Below, piece by piece: positions 48,312 through 61,100 of a DNA stretch of 64,000 nt. The notes beneath the pieces are model-generated. The model was not told where the DNA came from. It ran no database searches and saw nothing but the letters and a program-made list of their open reading frames with translations. The stretch's first letter is position 1. Each line of letters opens with the position of its first letter. The position numbers were made by a program, and so were the translations under genes. Origin of the DNA: Haliclona indistincta (Eukaryota; Porifera; Demospongiae; Haplosclerida; Chalinidae); the NCBI GenBank assembly GCA_964017065.1, contig OZ024784.1, positions 14,241,152 to 14,305,151 of the forward strand, written 5' to 3'.

Positions 48312-50244
48312 GAGATGGCTGGTTTATAAGAGGTGAAGGAACGGGTCTCAGTAGTGAAAGCAACGTGTTCCACCTGGATGACCATGTCCGCTGGAACGAT
48401 AGTCATGTCTTGGGTCCTCATTCTCAGCTCCTTCAGCCTCAGCTCAGGAAGAGTGAACAGCCAGGAATAGACACAGCTGGAAGAAAACCCCAGGTCAAGA
48501 GAGCATTATGTGCCTATCATTGTCACGCTCCAACACGGGGTAGGGTGGGGGATTACGTGGGGATTTGCAAGCTGTTTGCTGCCCCAGGGGTGGGGCATTT
48601 GACACGATCGTATTTTTCAGTAAAACATACGTATACGGACATAGGGACATGTAGCATAGTGTTCTCTGTTTGGACTGTAGTCACCAGTAGGGGCGGGCTA
48701 AGTGGGGATATGTAGGGGATTTGCATGCCAATCGCTCCCCCACCCCTGGGGCATTGTAAAAACCACAAGCGCAAATCCCCACATTGCCCCACCTCGCCCC
48801 GTGTTGGGGGTGGTGGGGCGTGACATTGATAGGCGCATTAGTCTCAGGAAGAGGTTGATCTGGCTCCCACGGAGAACTTAGTTTGTTAATCTTTTGTGGT
48901 GGAGGAGTCTCAGAGGATTCTCTTGCTCTTTTTCTTGATTCATCTATCAGTTATTTCATCACCTTCTATCATCATTGTCTTCTTCATTCTCTTCCTTAAA
49001 CTCTTCCATTGCTGGAACTGATCTCTCGCTACTGGTTTTAATTGTCAGTGACTGTTTGTGAACTGCTGGAGTACACAGAAATGCTTTGATCAACTCATAC
49101 GCCTCAGGCAAGGGAGACTTTCCAACACTACAATGTATATGAAGAGGAGTAAATGGCGGTTGTTTGATAAATTGCACGAAGGACTAGAGGAGTGCTCTGT
49201 ATGATGGTACATTGATGTTTCTTTTTGCCACGAATACGGTAGGCTCTGTTATCAAGCTCACAAGATCAAGTTGTTAACCTAAATCATTAACAGCCACAGC
49301 TAGTCTTCAGCTTCTCCTTGTGGATATCTACTATTGACATCACATTACACGATATACTAGCTAGAAGCAAAAGAGTTTAACATGTATTCAAAGCCATAGC
49401 CATAGCCTCGGGTAAGATAGATATTCCCTCCAACAGGTATGGCATAGTCAAAGGGGACAACATCTTACCGCATTGAAATGTAGAATTAGCATGGAGATCT
49501 TTTGATATAATCTCTGATACCAAATAAGCTAGTACTGCACCTTGATGTGTCTGAGACGAGGTTGGCTGCTGGTGAGGCACATTAGGGGACTATGCGCATA
49601 TCTTGCTGTAAGCCATTCTCATCTCTTGGAGTGCTGTCAGTACCTCGACACTACTGAGGAACTCTTGCAACAAGGGAAAGACAAGATCTACTGTAGAATT
49701 TGCTCCTTCAATGGTATTGGTACTAGTGGTAAGTGCACTCTCTACTGCTCTATCAAACTCCTCCCAGAATGTAGACGATTTGAAGTCGCGACAGTCAACC
49801 AATCGGGACAAAATGCACATTGCAGTGGTTAAGAAGAGCCAATGGTAGCACTACTTGAACACAATACACAACTGGTTCCCATAAAATAGTAACCCATTTC
49901 AGTTGCAAGAGAGCGTTTCGGGAAAATGGAATAACTGCTGTAACTTTCTCTGATTTTCGTCGGTTCAAGGGAAGGATAGCATTTGCAGATATGATCAAAT
50001 AGACTGCTTTCAAAATGAGGGTTATATCGATAATCATACTCTTCATGAGAAAACCACTGCAATACCTTCTTGAGGTGGAGAGAAAAGATAACCACATCGA
50101 GTCGACATCGTACCAAGGCCAAAAAGTAGTTTTTGTCGAATCTTGCGAGGAAGGAGAGCAAGACACTGCAAAATCCTCTATTTGAAACACAACGCGTAAC
50201 ATACACACGTCTTGCAGAGGCAATGGTATGTCACTCAGCGCCAT
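48312..50244 (-). pseudogene. Decayed inverted copy of the neighbouring F-box/LRR-like gene
   Basis: The minus strand matches the intact plus-strand gene in order: LQDVCMLRVVFQIEDF from the ATG at 50244, then KCYPSLEPTKIRESY, HCNVHFVP, FWEEFDRAVE and LQEFLSSVEVL, then LHIHCSVGKSPLPEAYELI, and finally a block at 48365-48500. The parts fall in different frames separated by stops, and a MITE (48509-48837) sits inside. So the reading frame is broken at least four times. Residual similarity by eye is moderate except in the last block, which is identical to the intact gene over 136 bp. It is head-to-head with its parent. Confidence 0.78.
48509..48837. mobile_element. PIF/Harbinger-type MITE, copy 1 (329 bp)
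   Basis: The ends are inverted repeats: TGTGCCTATCATTGTCACGC at the left and the complement of TGCGCCTATCAATGTCACGC at the right, with further inverted GC-rich sequence inside. A TTA on each side (48506-48508 and 48838-48840) is the target duplication. 3-bp TWA duplications are typical of Harbinger elements. There is no transposase ORF. A second copy lies at 60172-60479. Confidence 0.85.
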
Positions 50245-50347
50245 TATACCTGTAAATTGTAATAGACCACGTGGACACGTTCGCTCGGACACGTTCGAGC
50301 GAGCACGTTGGAAATGTTTGACCACACCCCGTCAAGAAGCTCTCTAC

Positions 50348-52756
50348 ATGGCTGGTCATCGTCGTCGTCGTGTGCTGCCTATATCCTCGTCTTCTTCGAG
50401 TTCATCCAACTTAGACTCGCCTTTGAGTCTTAGTCCACCTTCCAGACAAATGCCCGATGACAATCGTTTCTCTGACTGTTTCCCTCTGTCACTGCAGGAC
50501 ATGTGTCTACTCAACGTTTTGCAGCGAGTGGAGGATTTTCCGATTCAGTCTCTCGCTTATCTTCCTCGTGGGATTCGAAAGCGCATATATCTTGGTCTCT
50601 CTCACGCTGATATTCTCCATATTGATGGAGATAACCTAGCTGTACTGTTCGACGGTCTGAACCTAGAGTTCGACCATTCTCGACAAGAGCATGAACAACG
50701 TGGACCAATAATAGCCCGCGAAGAGCTGCTTGATGTCATCCTATGTGGTGATCTCTCCAAATTTTTCTCACTCAACTTGGATACTGAGGTATTGGACTTG
50801 TTGAAAGACGATGAACGGATACCTCAAATTGTTCTCTATGAGCACATTCAAAAGTGTTATACTCCTCTTGGTGCCATTTTGGTTCCATCAAGCATGTTTT
50901 GTAGTAGTTTTCTTCTTCCAAGAAGATTACTACAATTTGTCGGTACTTTGCAGTTTGAATCTTACTCCGAGTTTGACTGTCATCTTCAGTTACCTTCACA
51001 CTTAGCCTGGCCTCTACTTCATTATTGCAATGTGCACTATGCTCCTAAAGAGCTCAAGATTGACTGTTTTGATTTTCAAAAGACAGCATTTTGGAACAAC
51101 TACGAGGAAGCATTGAATGAGAAAAAGAAAGAAAATAATTGCCCTATGTCAAAGATGGATCCTATCATTCCATTCATGCAAGAGTTTCTTAGCAATGTTG
51201 AGGTTCTCGAAATAGGTACTAACAACTCTCCGAGAGATGTACACGGTTTGGATGAGGCCTTACACACAGTCCCCTATGTCCTCTTATACAACGCCCTCAC
51301 CAGCAGCCAACCTCACCTCAAACACCTCAAGGTGTATGGCATCCCTGTACACACTAGTTGGATTTTAGAAACAATAGCTGAGCTTGTGTGCACCATTGAT
51401 CTTGAATCAGCCTTTCATAGCTACACACGTATACCTCTTGCCTCTAGCAAACCAAACCCATGCAGAATAGAGGGTTTGTCTATCTCACCGTTTGAGATAA
51501 ATCATGGGTATGCTTGTGATTATATGATTGGCTCCATTGCTCATACTATTGCCTCTATTTCTAAGTCTATCATTGTGTTTCAAATGCAGACACTGAGCAG
51601 TGTCACTGTACAAGGACTTGGCTTTTGCTACAGTGATGATGCCTTTGATGTTAGAGATTTTTATGAAGACAGAATCGATGGATTTCGTAGTAAAAGAGAT
51701 GTCAATTCTCCAGCTTTCATAACTCTTCTCAACTTACTCTCTCAACTTCTGAAGCAGCCACATTTTCAAACACTGAATGTTGGCCAGTCTCCTCACCTTG
51801 TCGCCTGTACATTGATCGAGACTTTCCTAACCACTCCCACCTCCCATGAACAGTTGCTCAGCATTGAAGGAAAAGATAAACCGAAAAAGAGGAGTCTGAG
51901 TGAATCAAGTGACGATGCATTCAAAAGCGAGTCAGAGAGCAAAGAAGATAAACTTAAGAGTAACAAATCAAGAAAGAGACGAGATGAACTAAAATCATCT
52001 GATATCCCGCCCAAAAAGTTAGGCAAACTTATGAAGCTTTCACTTCCTGAAACCAATACACAGTACAAATGTCTTGACCTGGGGTTTTCTTCCAGCTGTG
52101 TCTATTCCTGGCTGTTCACTCTTCCTGAGCTGAGGCTGAAGGAGCTGAGAATGAGGACCCAAGACATGACTATCGTTCCAGCGGACATGGTCATCCAGGT
52201 GGAACACATAGTTTTCACTACTGAGACCTGTTCCTTCACCTCTTATAAACCAACCATATTTCCTGCTCACTTAGAGAAGTTCATTGTCTCAAACTCAGCT
52301 CTTAAGCGTCTAGAATTCACAGAACCAACTGACGAGTGTGTTCCAGGTCTCATTCCAGCACTGAACCATTGTCTGTCTATCCTCTACCAGCAAGGAAGAG
52401 GACTGGAGGAGTTAGTACTAAAATTTGCCCGGTTTTATAATCAAGAACTTATGAGAGAGTTCTTTATTCGAGTGAGAGATATTTCTCATCATTATGGCAC
52501 TACTCTTGTTTTGTCTGATGTATTTTATCCAAGAGAAGAAGATTCTTGTTTCTTTGCTGACTTGAGCAAGGCGGAATTTCAAGTCAATAAGATCAGAAAA
52601 ATAATTATCACTGCGGAATACGAAATGTACGACACATGCATGATGGGTGACCTCGGTCTGCTTGCTATGGAGATGGTTTTGCGTCTTTCTGTTTGCTTAC
52701 GTACTTATCATGACAGGATAGTAAAGTCTTTGATCTCAACAGGAAGTATACAATAA
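50348..52756 (+). CDS. Intronless F-box/LRR-like protein, about 802 aa
   Basis: The single exon opens with a Ser-rich leader, then PLSLQDMCLLNVLQRVEDF and LAYLPRGIRKRIYLGL, an F-box-like pattern (P-L-x-x-L, then helices). The body has irregular leucine-rich segments (LKHLKVYGIP, LKELRMRTQDM, RLEFTEPTDE) and one charged insert at about residues 515-555. F-box/LRR proteins recruit substrates to SCF ubiquitin ligases; this is family inference and the F-box match is weak. The frame is open from 50228, but that upstream ATG overlaps the divergent copy's start, so I prefer 50348; 50450 is a third option, where similarity to the copy begins. The lack of introns in an intron-rich region suggests retrocopy origin or a lineage-specific intronless family. 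Confidence 0.7.
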   Translation: MAGHRRRRVLPISSSSSSSSNLDSPLSLSPPSRQMPDDNRFSDCFPLSLQDMCLLNVLQRVEDFPIQSLAYLPRGIRKRIYLGLSHADILHIDGDNLAVLFDGLNLEFDHSRQEHEQRGPIIAREELLDVILCGDLSKFFSLNLDTEVLDLLKDDERIPQIVLYEHIQKCYTPLGAILVPSSMFCSSFLLPRRLLQFVGTLQFESYSEFDCHLQLPSHLAWPLLHYCNVHYAPKELKIDCFDFQKTAFWNNYEEALNEKKKENNCPMSKMDPIIPFMQEFLSNVEVLEIGTNNSPRDVHGLDEALHTVPYVLLYNALTSSQPHLKHLKVYGIPVHTSWILETIAELVCTIDLESAFHSYTRIPLASSKPNPCRIEGLSISPFEINHGYACDYMIGSIAHTIASISKSIIVFQMQTLSSVTVQGLGFCYSDDAFDVRDFYEDRIDGFRSKRDVNSPAFITLLNLLSQLLKQPHFQTLNVGQSPHLVACTLIETFLTTPTSHEQLLSIEGKDKPKKRSLSESSDDAFKSESESKEDKLKSNKSRKRRDELKSSDIPPKKLGKLMKLSLPETNTQYKCLDLGFSSSCVYSWLFTLPELRLKELRMRTQDMTIVPADMVIQVEHIVFTTETCSFTSYKPTIFPAHLEKFIVSNSALKRLEFTEPTDECVPGLIPALNHCLSILYQQGRGLEELVLKFARFYNQELMREFFIRVRDISHHYGTTLVLSDVFYPREEDSCFFADLSKAEFQVNKIRKIIITAEYEMYDTCMMGDLGLLAMEMVLRLSVCLRTYHDRIVKSLISTGSIQ

Positions 52757-52947
52757 AATTAACTTCTCATTGTCAGTCTATACAATTTGACCGTAATTTC
52801 TAATTAAGCATGTCTAATAACGAGTTTTTCGAGAGTAATATTAAAACAGGGGGCTAATAATGTGTGTGCACATGGTTCACCCGCGAGGTCACCGAAGTTA
52901 GTCCCAACCAGTCCGGAGACTCAAAGATCAGAAAGAACGCTAGTACC

Positions 52948-55900
52948 ATGTCTTCGCGCAAGCTTAAAGCAACCACTTTGCGTCGACACAAAAACTCGAA
53001 GCCCTACGAAAGACCTAAGGTCGTCTAATGCTGACTGTGTTCATGATGGCGGTTTCAGTACAGTTTCTATATTCAGGGTATTGTTGCAACAGTGAAGAAC
53101 TGGCTCGCACCTAGTAGCTGGTTTTCCTGGGGCGGGACTGGAGAGGGGGAAGACAAAGACCAGAACGCCACCACTAGCAATGAACCCTTTTTACCATCAC
53201 CACCTCCTGGTACAGCATCTCTTATAATGGATGCCCTGTATACTTGTTTTGTATAGAGTTTCTTGATGGATTCAAAGATAAAAAGCTCATGATGGATGAA
53301 TCTGTGGGCAAAGATGGACAATCTTCTGAAGAGGTTTGCGCTTGTTGATTTGATATTATATTGAATTTAGTGATCTAGATGGAAGATGCCTCACATTCAC
53401 CACCATCTTCACGGAATGATCAATCCCCTCAACCGCTACCAGCTGTGTCACAAATAACACCACCTCTGCAGAAACAAATGCCGTTTAATAGGAATGGTAT
53501 AGTGATCTACCAGGGAGCAAGCAGTAGTAGTGATGGAGCCACCAGTAGCAGCACAATGAGTGACTTAGCTGGTAGCAGCAGCGGAGGTACTACCAGTTTA
53601 TCACCTCCTGTGAATGCTGAGCGCAGGTGGCACACAATACAAGCAGTACATCAGTCATGGAAGTCACCTCTGACTACTGCCAGTACTGGTGTTGGTCCAG
53701 TTGCAAGTTCCCCACCTGTTACAGTGGACCAGCTAAGTAGCAGGTATCAGGTGAGTGACAGAACTGCTGCACAGCTACTATTGCACTCTGATTATAGACC
53801 ACTCCGGGGTTTTCTATCAACACATTTCACACTCCTTCTTCTCATTTGTCGGCCCACTCCATTTCTCGATCTCCATTTCGTTCTCCATACTATTCTGGGA
53901 GGACATCGTTTGGCGGAATGGCCTCTAAACAGAAGCTGTCCAACAAGAGGGCTCGTCTAGATACCAGTCCAGTCGCTGCGGTTAGTAATAACTGATAACT
54001 AAATTTAGCCTTACTCACAAATGGCGACTTCTATCATACAGCTCCCAGTACGACAGACAGTAAAGGCAAGACAGATTGCTCAGGATAAACGTGCAACCAC
54101 TACCAGCCAGTTATCTCAGCGTATACTGGACACTCTTCAGTCTCTTGGATCCCCACTAAGTGATGCTAGGAAACTGCCACTAAGAGTAAGAATTTGATAT
54201 AATCTAAGAACTTTGCTGACATCCTTTTCTTTGTCTAGCCTGCAAAAAGAATGAAGGTTGATGCTTCTGTTAAAGACTCGTCTGCATCTGTCTCTTCTCC
54301 CACTCTTCCTCCGCCTCCTGTGAATCCTCTCCTCACCATAAACCCTCCCACCTCATCGCTGTCAAGACCCAGCCGTCGTGCGACTGTGTCTGTGTCACAA
54401 TCACCAGTGCTGTCCCCTCCCCCTTCTTCGTCTTCTCCTATCAAGCACTATACACCACCAACACCACAGCTCTCTACTGCTACTACTACAGTGAGCACAT
54501 GTGTGTGAAATGTATCTTAATTTAGCTTTTTTCTCTACAGCTATCTCCATCTATTAGTATGGGCAAGGGAGGAGGAGGAGGAAAGATGAAACGTGACAAA
54601 CAGTCACTTCACTTTACTCGTCAACCTGACCAGCACAATCTGAACCCATCCCCTCTCCCACCACCAATCTCTCTGTCTGTTCTTTCCTCCTCTCCTTTCT
54701 CGATCCCATTCTCTATCCCTTCCTCTTCCCCTCTCTCCACTGTCTCTGCTTCCTCTTCGTCTGTTGTTTCTCGTGGCAATATTCAACTACCAACTGCCAA
54801 GGTAACCATAATAATTATGCTCATACCCATGCAAATAAATTATTATCTTCTTTTAGGCACCTTTATTACCTCTTCCCAACACATCCCTCAGTCCCTTTGG
54901 TGTTAATAATCCACCAAGCGCCACAACCTCTACTTCATCCTCATCGTTTGGGTTTGCTAAGCCTAAAGTACTGTCAGGCGCTGCTGTATCACAGACCTCA
55001 TCAATCAAACAGGTATTATCTATGTTCAATTTATTCTCAACCTTGGTTCTTTTTCATTCAGGGTTCTCCCTTTCAGTTTAGCTCTCCTCATCATGTAACA
55101 ACTGCATCTGAAAAGCAGCCTTCAGCTCACCAGACATCGACCAGCGGTATCACCACCTCACCCACTGTACAGCTGAACAAAACACAGAAAAGTGCGTTCC
55201 AATAGATACGTTCATATTATTTCCTGTCAACTATTGTGTATCTCCAACCCTCAGCTTCCTCTCCAGCCCCTAAGCCATCTCCCTTTAAACCTATGAGTGT
55301 GCTGGAGGCTCTCAAGAGACCAGAGTACAAGCTAGAGAACATTAGGAAGGATGCTGCCGTTGCAGCAGCTGCTGAAACGATTGACCTAACTTCTGACGAT
55401 GATGAAGAGGAGGAGGAGGTCAAGGAGGTATCAAAAAGCAAGGAAAAGGTTACATGCCAATAATTATTATGTCTATTTTTACATGTGTGTAATCTTTTTG
55501 TTATAGGAATCGGTCTCCACTACATCAGCCAGCACTATACAGGCAAAGCCACTTGCTCTTCAATCCACCACCTTGTCTTCATCATCATGGACTTGTGATG
55601 GCTGTTGGGTCAGCAATAAAGACAGTTCATCTTCTTGCGTTGCTTGTGGTACTGGTAAGCCGGGAAATAAGCCAGCTTCCTCAAGTAGCCCGGCCTCAGG
55701 CCTTTTCTCTTCTAACAAACTGGGCTCCACCTTACACAACTCAGGCCCTACTTTACCATGCACAAGCAATCCAGGGCCTGGCTCTTCAAACAACTCTGGG
55801 CCTTCCACCTCAAGTAATCCTTCCTCCTCATGGACCTGTAATGATTGCTGGGTCAACAATAAAGACACCTCTCTTACATGTGTTGCATGCGGTGGCAAGA

Positions 55901-57892
55901 AACCAGGCAGCAACCCAGTAGCTACTACTGTGCTTGCAGAAGGTGCTACCTTAGTCGGTGGAGGGTTGTCTCTCTCTGCTGGTGCTGCTGGTGGTCTCAA
56001 GCTTCCTTCAGGTGGACTACTGTTTGGTAGTCCATCATCCACCTCAACTACTCCGCTTATTGGTGGATTCAAACTACCCACAACAGCCAGTGGTCTTCTG
56101 TCCTCCAGTACCAGCACGCCATTATCCACTTCATCCTCTACTGGCAGCAGCTCATTGAAAGGCAATAATGGTGGTTTACAGCTTTCTTCCACCTCTGGTG
56201 GTGGTCTTTTGCTTGGTGGTAGTGGATTACAGCTTGCAGCATCCTCTTCTAATAGTAGCAATGTGCTAGGTAGTGGTGACGGTGGTTTTAAGCTTTCTAC
56301 TGGTAGTAACTTGCTGAGTAGTAGTGGTGGTGGTTTGCTTCTTACTCCTTCCTCCTCTGGTGGCATTACACTTTCCAGTTCGCCCAGTCCTTTGTTAACC
56401 TCTATGAAGCCGTCTCAACTGTCTTCCATTGCCATTTCATCATCCGATAACAGCATAAACCAAATTGCTACTACTCTATCAACTCAGGCTACCCCATCAC
56501 TGTTTGGAACAATTGCTAAAACTTCTGTTTCTGATGCTTCTGCACAGCCGCCCTCTCTCAGTCAGTTTGCTCCACTTGCTGGTAGCTGGTCCTGTGACAC
56601 TTGTCTAGTCAGCAACAAGTTCGACTCAGAACAGTGTGTGGCATGCACTACTCCCAAGCCTGGTGCTAAAATACCTGTTCCAGCTGCTGTTCAACTGGGC
56701 TCAGGAACAGCATTGTTTGGTGGAGGTACCAAACTATCTACTACTAGTAGTGGAGGCTTCAGTCTTACTGGTGGGCTCCAATTAGGAGCAAAGTCCAACA
56801 CTAGTGGTGTACTCCAATTAGGAGCAGGATTTTCTTCTCTGGCTGCTAATCAACCGCTTGGAGGCTTGGCTGTGAATGGATCAGCTTCTCAATCAGGACA
56901 AGAAAAGACTACATTGTCATTACCGGCAGTACCTCCTGCAATCAATGCCACGTCATCGTCATCTGGTATTCAGTTGGGTACTGGCCTGTCTACTGCCACA
57001 TCCAGTACTCCATTTTCCTTTGCTGGTTCTCTCATGAACACGTCATCTAACACATCCACTGCTCCTTTTGCTTTTGGTTCTTCCATGAACACATCTGCTG
57101 CCAGTGTGCTGTCTAACCTCACATTCTCTATCCCTCCTCCCCCAGCCACTACTACCTCACCTCAACCTTCTCCTTCTGTTCTTCCCTCTATCCAAGCTGC
57201 TGCACAGCCATCATTCATATTTTCAGGTTCCAAGCAGCCTCCTGCTACATCTTCAGGTGGTGGACTATTTGGCTCCCAATCCATCCTGCCTACTGCTACA
57301 GCTGGTAGTGGTAGTGCATTAGGAATTGGCACAGGGTTCTTTGGAAACAAGCCTACCACATCAGCAGGTAATCAATCGCCACTGTTTCTACCTAATAATA
57401 ATAATTATTATTTTTTACTCAGACACAAACAGTATCTTTCAGCCTCCTGCAGTTGCCTCTACTCCAGCCCCCAGTTTTAACTTTTCTGGCGGTTTGGCCC
57501 CATCAGGTCCTGCTCCATTCATGTTTGGACAGCAAACACCAGCCAATAACCCTCCTACTTCTACACCTTCTGCATTGTTCTCATCAACACCAAAGATCAA
57601 CTTTGCTGCTCAGAGTGGTGCAGGAGGTGGAATTTTTAGTCAATTAGCAGAGCAAAACCAGAGTGGCCCCTCGTCCATGTTTCAGTTCTCTGCTTCTTCC
57701 TCTTTACCACAGCAGCCATTGGCGATGGGAGGTGGCCTGCCTAACACTGGTAATCCCTTTAACGCAGGATCAGTAATGCAGTTTGGAGCAAATGATGCTG
57801 CTGGTGGTGGATCTATGTTTTCTGCTGGTTTAGTAGGAGGAGGAGGAGGAGCTAAGAGGGTGATCAAGAAAGCTGCAAGGCGGAAAAAATGA
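52948..57892 (+). CDS. NUP153: Nucleoporin Nup153, 1,434 aa
   Basis: Thirteen exons: 52948-53019, 53077-53209, 53257-53333, 53379-53750, 53798-53980, 54042-54185, 54239-54490, 54541-54801, 54857-55012, 55062-55191, 55255-55448, 55507-57367, 57423-57892. The N-terminus has an amphipathic segment GIVATVKNWLAPSSWFSW, as in Nup153 membrane anchoring. Exons 5-6 carry SPYYSGRTSFGGM and RILDTLQSLGSPLSDARKLP, the Nup153-specific N-terminal motif. Three RanBP2-type zinc fingers (W-x-C-x2-C-x10-C-x2-C) start near residues 685, 765 and 1016 and would bind Ran. FG and GLQL/GGFKL-type repeats fill the rest, and the basic end KRVIKKAARRKK matches the vertebrate C-terminus. It is part of the nuclear basket of the nuclear pore. 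Confidence 0.92.
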
Positions 57893-58167
57893 CGATGCCT
57901 CCAAAATTATTGTATCATGCATATCCTGAATCAACATCATCTCCGTCATTCTGAAACAGTTGCTACATTAATTTTACATTATTAACATGTTCATGACAGT
58001 AATAATACTGTTTTTATTACTGGTATTTTGATCTTTTTGTGCCATGTAAAAAATAACTTTTTTTGCTGATTACTTCAATCTTCTTTCATCAGCAATGTGA
58101 CATATCAAGTGTTAAGAAATGTTTGTAATGATAAAACAAATTGACTTGTGGTTGTTTGATGATAGTG

Positions 58168-61100
58168 TTAGAAGTGTGCTTTAGAGACTCCACTGTATCT
58201 GTAATGGACAAGAAGAGTAAGTGATATATTAAAATTATTTTGGCGAATGACAGATTAATTTTGGCGCCCAGCACCCAGCTCATGTATTAGTATACATGTA
58301 ATAGAAAAAGCAGAAAGTTTGCCAATTTGCCAAAATTTCATTCCACCAAATTACCCGCTGATAATTTTGGTTTAGATTTGCACTCACTTAGCCATCCAGT
58401 TTTTTCTTCCCAATAGTCCACTGCCACCCCCACCACCACCTAGTGATGGTAAGTGAGGTGGTTCACTGATGGTCTGTCTCTTCGGTTTCATAGGTCCCCA
58501 TCCTCCTCTCACTCCTGCTCCAGCACTGATTTCTCGGTTACCCATCCCTCTCCACCCTTGAGGCAGCTGTCCACTGTTTGACTGTCCAATCACTGGTCGA
58601 CCAATCACTCCTGGGAGGTGCCTCTCCAGCTCCATTAGTTTGGGAACAAGCAAAGGAGGCTTTGTTGGAGTTTCTTTCTCTCTCCACCGAGGAGCTTGGC
58701 TGCCAAAAGCAACATTTTGCTTGTTGTGTTTGCCGGAGGTGAGCGGAGAGTAACGTGCTCTTGTTAGATAATATTGAGCAGCAGCTGTCTTATCCACTGC
58801 TGGTGATTTGGAGGGAGAGACTGGATGTGAAGGTTTCATCCAGCTAGCTCTGACTGAAGCAGTCTGCTCTTCATCATCTTCCCATAGCTTTCTTCTCCCT
58901 CTTTTTCTTTCTCCCATTTCTTGTGACTTTTCTCCAGCACTCAGTGAGAATAAAGTGCTTTTTTTTCTCAGCACAGGATTGAACCGGCTCCTGTCTGCAG
59001 TAAGTTCTGTTATTGTACGCTGCTTGAGTGAAGTCTGTCCATATGAGTGACTGGGTAGGTGAGGGAGAGTGGTTGTAGTGGTATGAAGTGGTTCATTGTC
59101 AGTATGTACTCCACTGTCTCTACTCAGGCCTTCTCTCCCTCTATCGATGGGAATCTTGCGTTGCTGTTGTAAAGGATGAGGAAGAGAAGGAGGTGCTGGA
59201 GGTGGTTTGAATTGTGCTGGCTGCCATGTCTCCTTGTACGATGGTAACTGTATGTTTCTCTCTCCTCTTGTGCCCTGCAGTACTTGTTGGTGGTAGGGCA
59301 TAGTTGATGAGTTACTTGAGACCTGACCAGTCATTGAGACTGAAACTTGATAGTACCTATGCTGAAGAACCTGTATTTAAAAAATTAGATGTCGAAATTT
59401 CCTGACAATGAATCTAAGTGTGTAAACTGATGGTAGCCTAATGCATAATCAGTGAAGCATGTTGCTTTCTTTAGTGCCAGTGGTCAAGAGTGATAATAAC
59501 TTGAAGTAAAATAACCTAGATTAACACCAATTTACAAGTTTTGTTGTGCCACCTATGGGCCATCTATCACATGCACCTTAGCTGGAGATGATCTTCTTTG
59601 AGGATCCCATTGAAGCATACTTTGCAACACAGCAATGCTATCACCACTAGCTGATGGTATTAGTGTTGCAAGTGGTGTGGCAACCATTGTGGGAAACTTG
59701 ATGTGCCTAGCAGCTGCCAATCTGAACCCTTCTGGCCAACTTGCCTATATAGCAAACACACCAATGCATACAGTTCCAGTGTTACCGCTGTACCTTGGTA
59801 GGTGAGCCTAGCACTGTACATATCTTAAAAATTTGGTCAACAGACCCAGATCCAGGAAACAGTGGTCTAAATGTATACAGCTCTGCCATTATGGCACCCA
59901 GTGCCCATATGTCGATTGGTGAGTTGTAACTATGAGAACCCAACTGCACCTCAGGGGCACGGTACCTACATGTATAGCAAGGGACTCTTAGCATGCCAGT
60001 GTGTGCTGTAGTCTCACCATCTAGTGGACACATAGTCTGTGTATGGCGGTCTGCTTCTAATCTCCCTGGCTTGCCCAAAGTCTACTAACTTGAGCAGTTC
60101 AGGACCATTACACATAATATTCTCTGGCTTGAGATCCCTATGGAAGAAACCTGTAAGGAGGATGACAATAATGCGCCTATCATCGTTACGCCCCACCACC
60201 CATAGGGTTATGTGGAAATTTGCCAGCTGTTTGCTGCCCGAGGGGTGGGGCGTTCGACATGTTCAAAACAAGTACAAGAATGCCAAGATGCATGTAGCAT
60301 AGTGTTCTCTGTTTGGACTGTGGTCACCAGTAGGGCCTAAGTGGGGATATGTAGGGGATTTGCATGCCAATCACTCCCCACCCCTGGGGCATGCATTGTA
60401 AAAACCACAAGTGCAAATCCCCACATTGCCCCACCTCACCCCGTGTTGGGGGTGGTGGGCCGTGACATTGATAGGCGTATAAATCACGACACAATTCTCT
60501 AAGCAAAAAAACTTCCACTAGATGTATCAGATAATGTAAGTATTTTGCAGGAATACAAGGCAATCGGAATGTGAGTGTAATACTGAACAGACTGATAGGA
60601 TATGATGAAGTCACTACAAACACAATACAGACAATTGTTGTGGTGTTAGATAGACAACTGTTGTGGTGTAGAATACCAAATAAAGGTAAACAAACCAGCT
60701 AATAGTATTCACACGTGCACCCCAGCCAGGAAAAAGACTTCACAAAACCAGACACAATCACGACTAGCTGGCTCTTACCGTGCTGATGGGTGTATGCAAG
60801 GCCCTGGAGAAGCTGATACATCATGTTTCTAATAGTAGGCTCAGGAAATGTGCGTCGTCTGAGTCGAAACACATGACAGGAGTGATTGCCTAAGAGATGG
60901 GCTCACTTATTTTTCCACTGCTCCATCAGCTCAAATAGGTTCTGTTGCATGTACTCAAACACAAGATGCAGTTTGTTGTTTTCCCGAAACACCTCATGAA
61001 CCTTGATAATATTTGGGTGCTTGAGCTTCATTAGGCACTGAATCAAACAGTAGTAGAGGTTATTAGTAATTAAGAGCAATGCTAACCTTTACTTCCCTAA

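Noticed and set aside
48269..48715. 148-codon plus-strand ORF
   Set aside because: It is the antisense of the pseudogene tail running on into the MITE; no independent coding signal.
50228..50347. Use of the ATG at 50228 for the F-box/LRR-like gene
   Set aside because: It would overlap the start of the divergent copy and adds 40 residues not seen elsewhere; not excluded.
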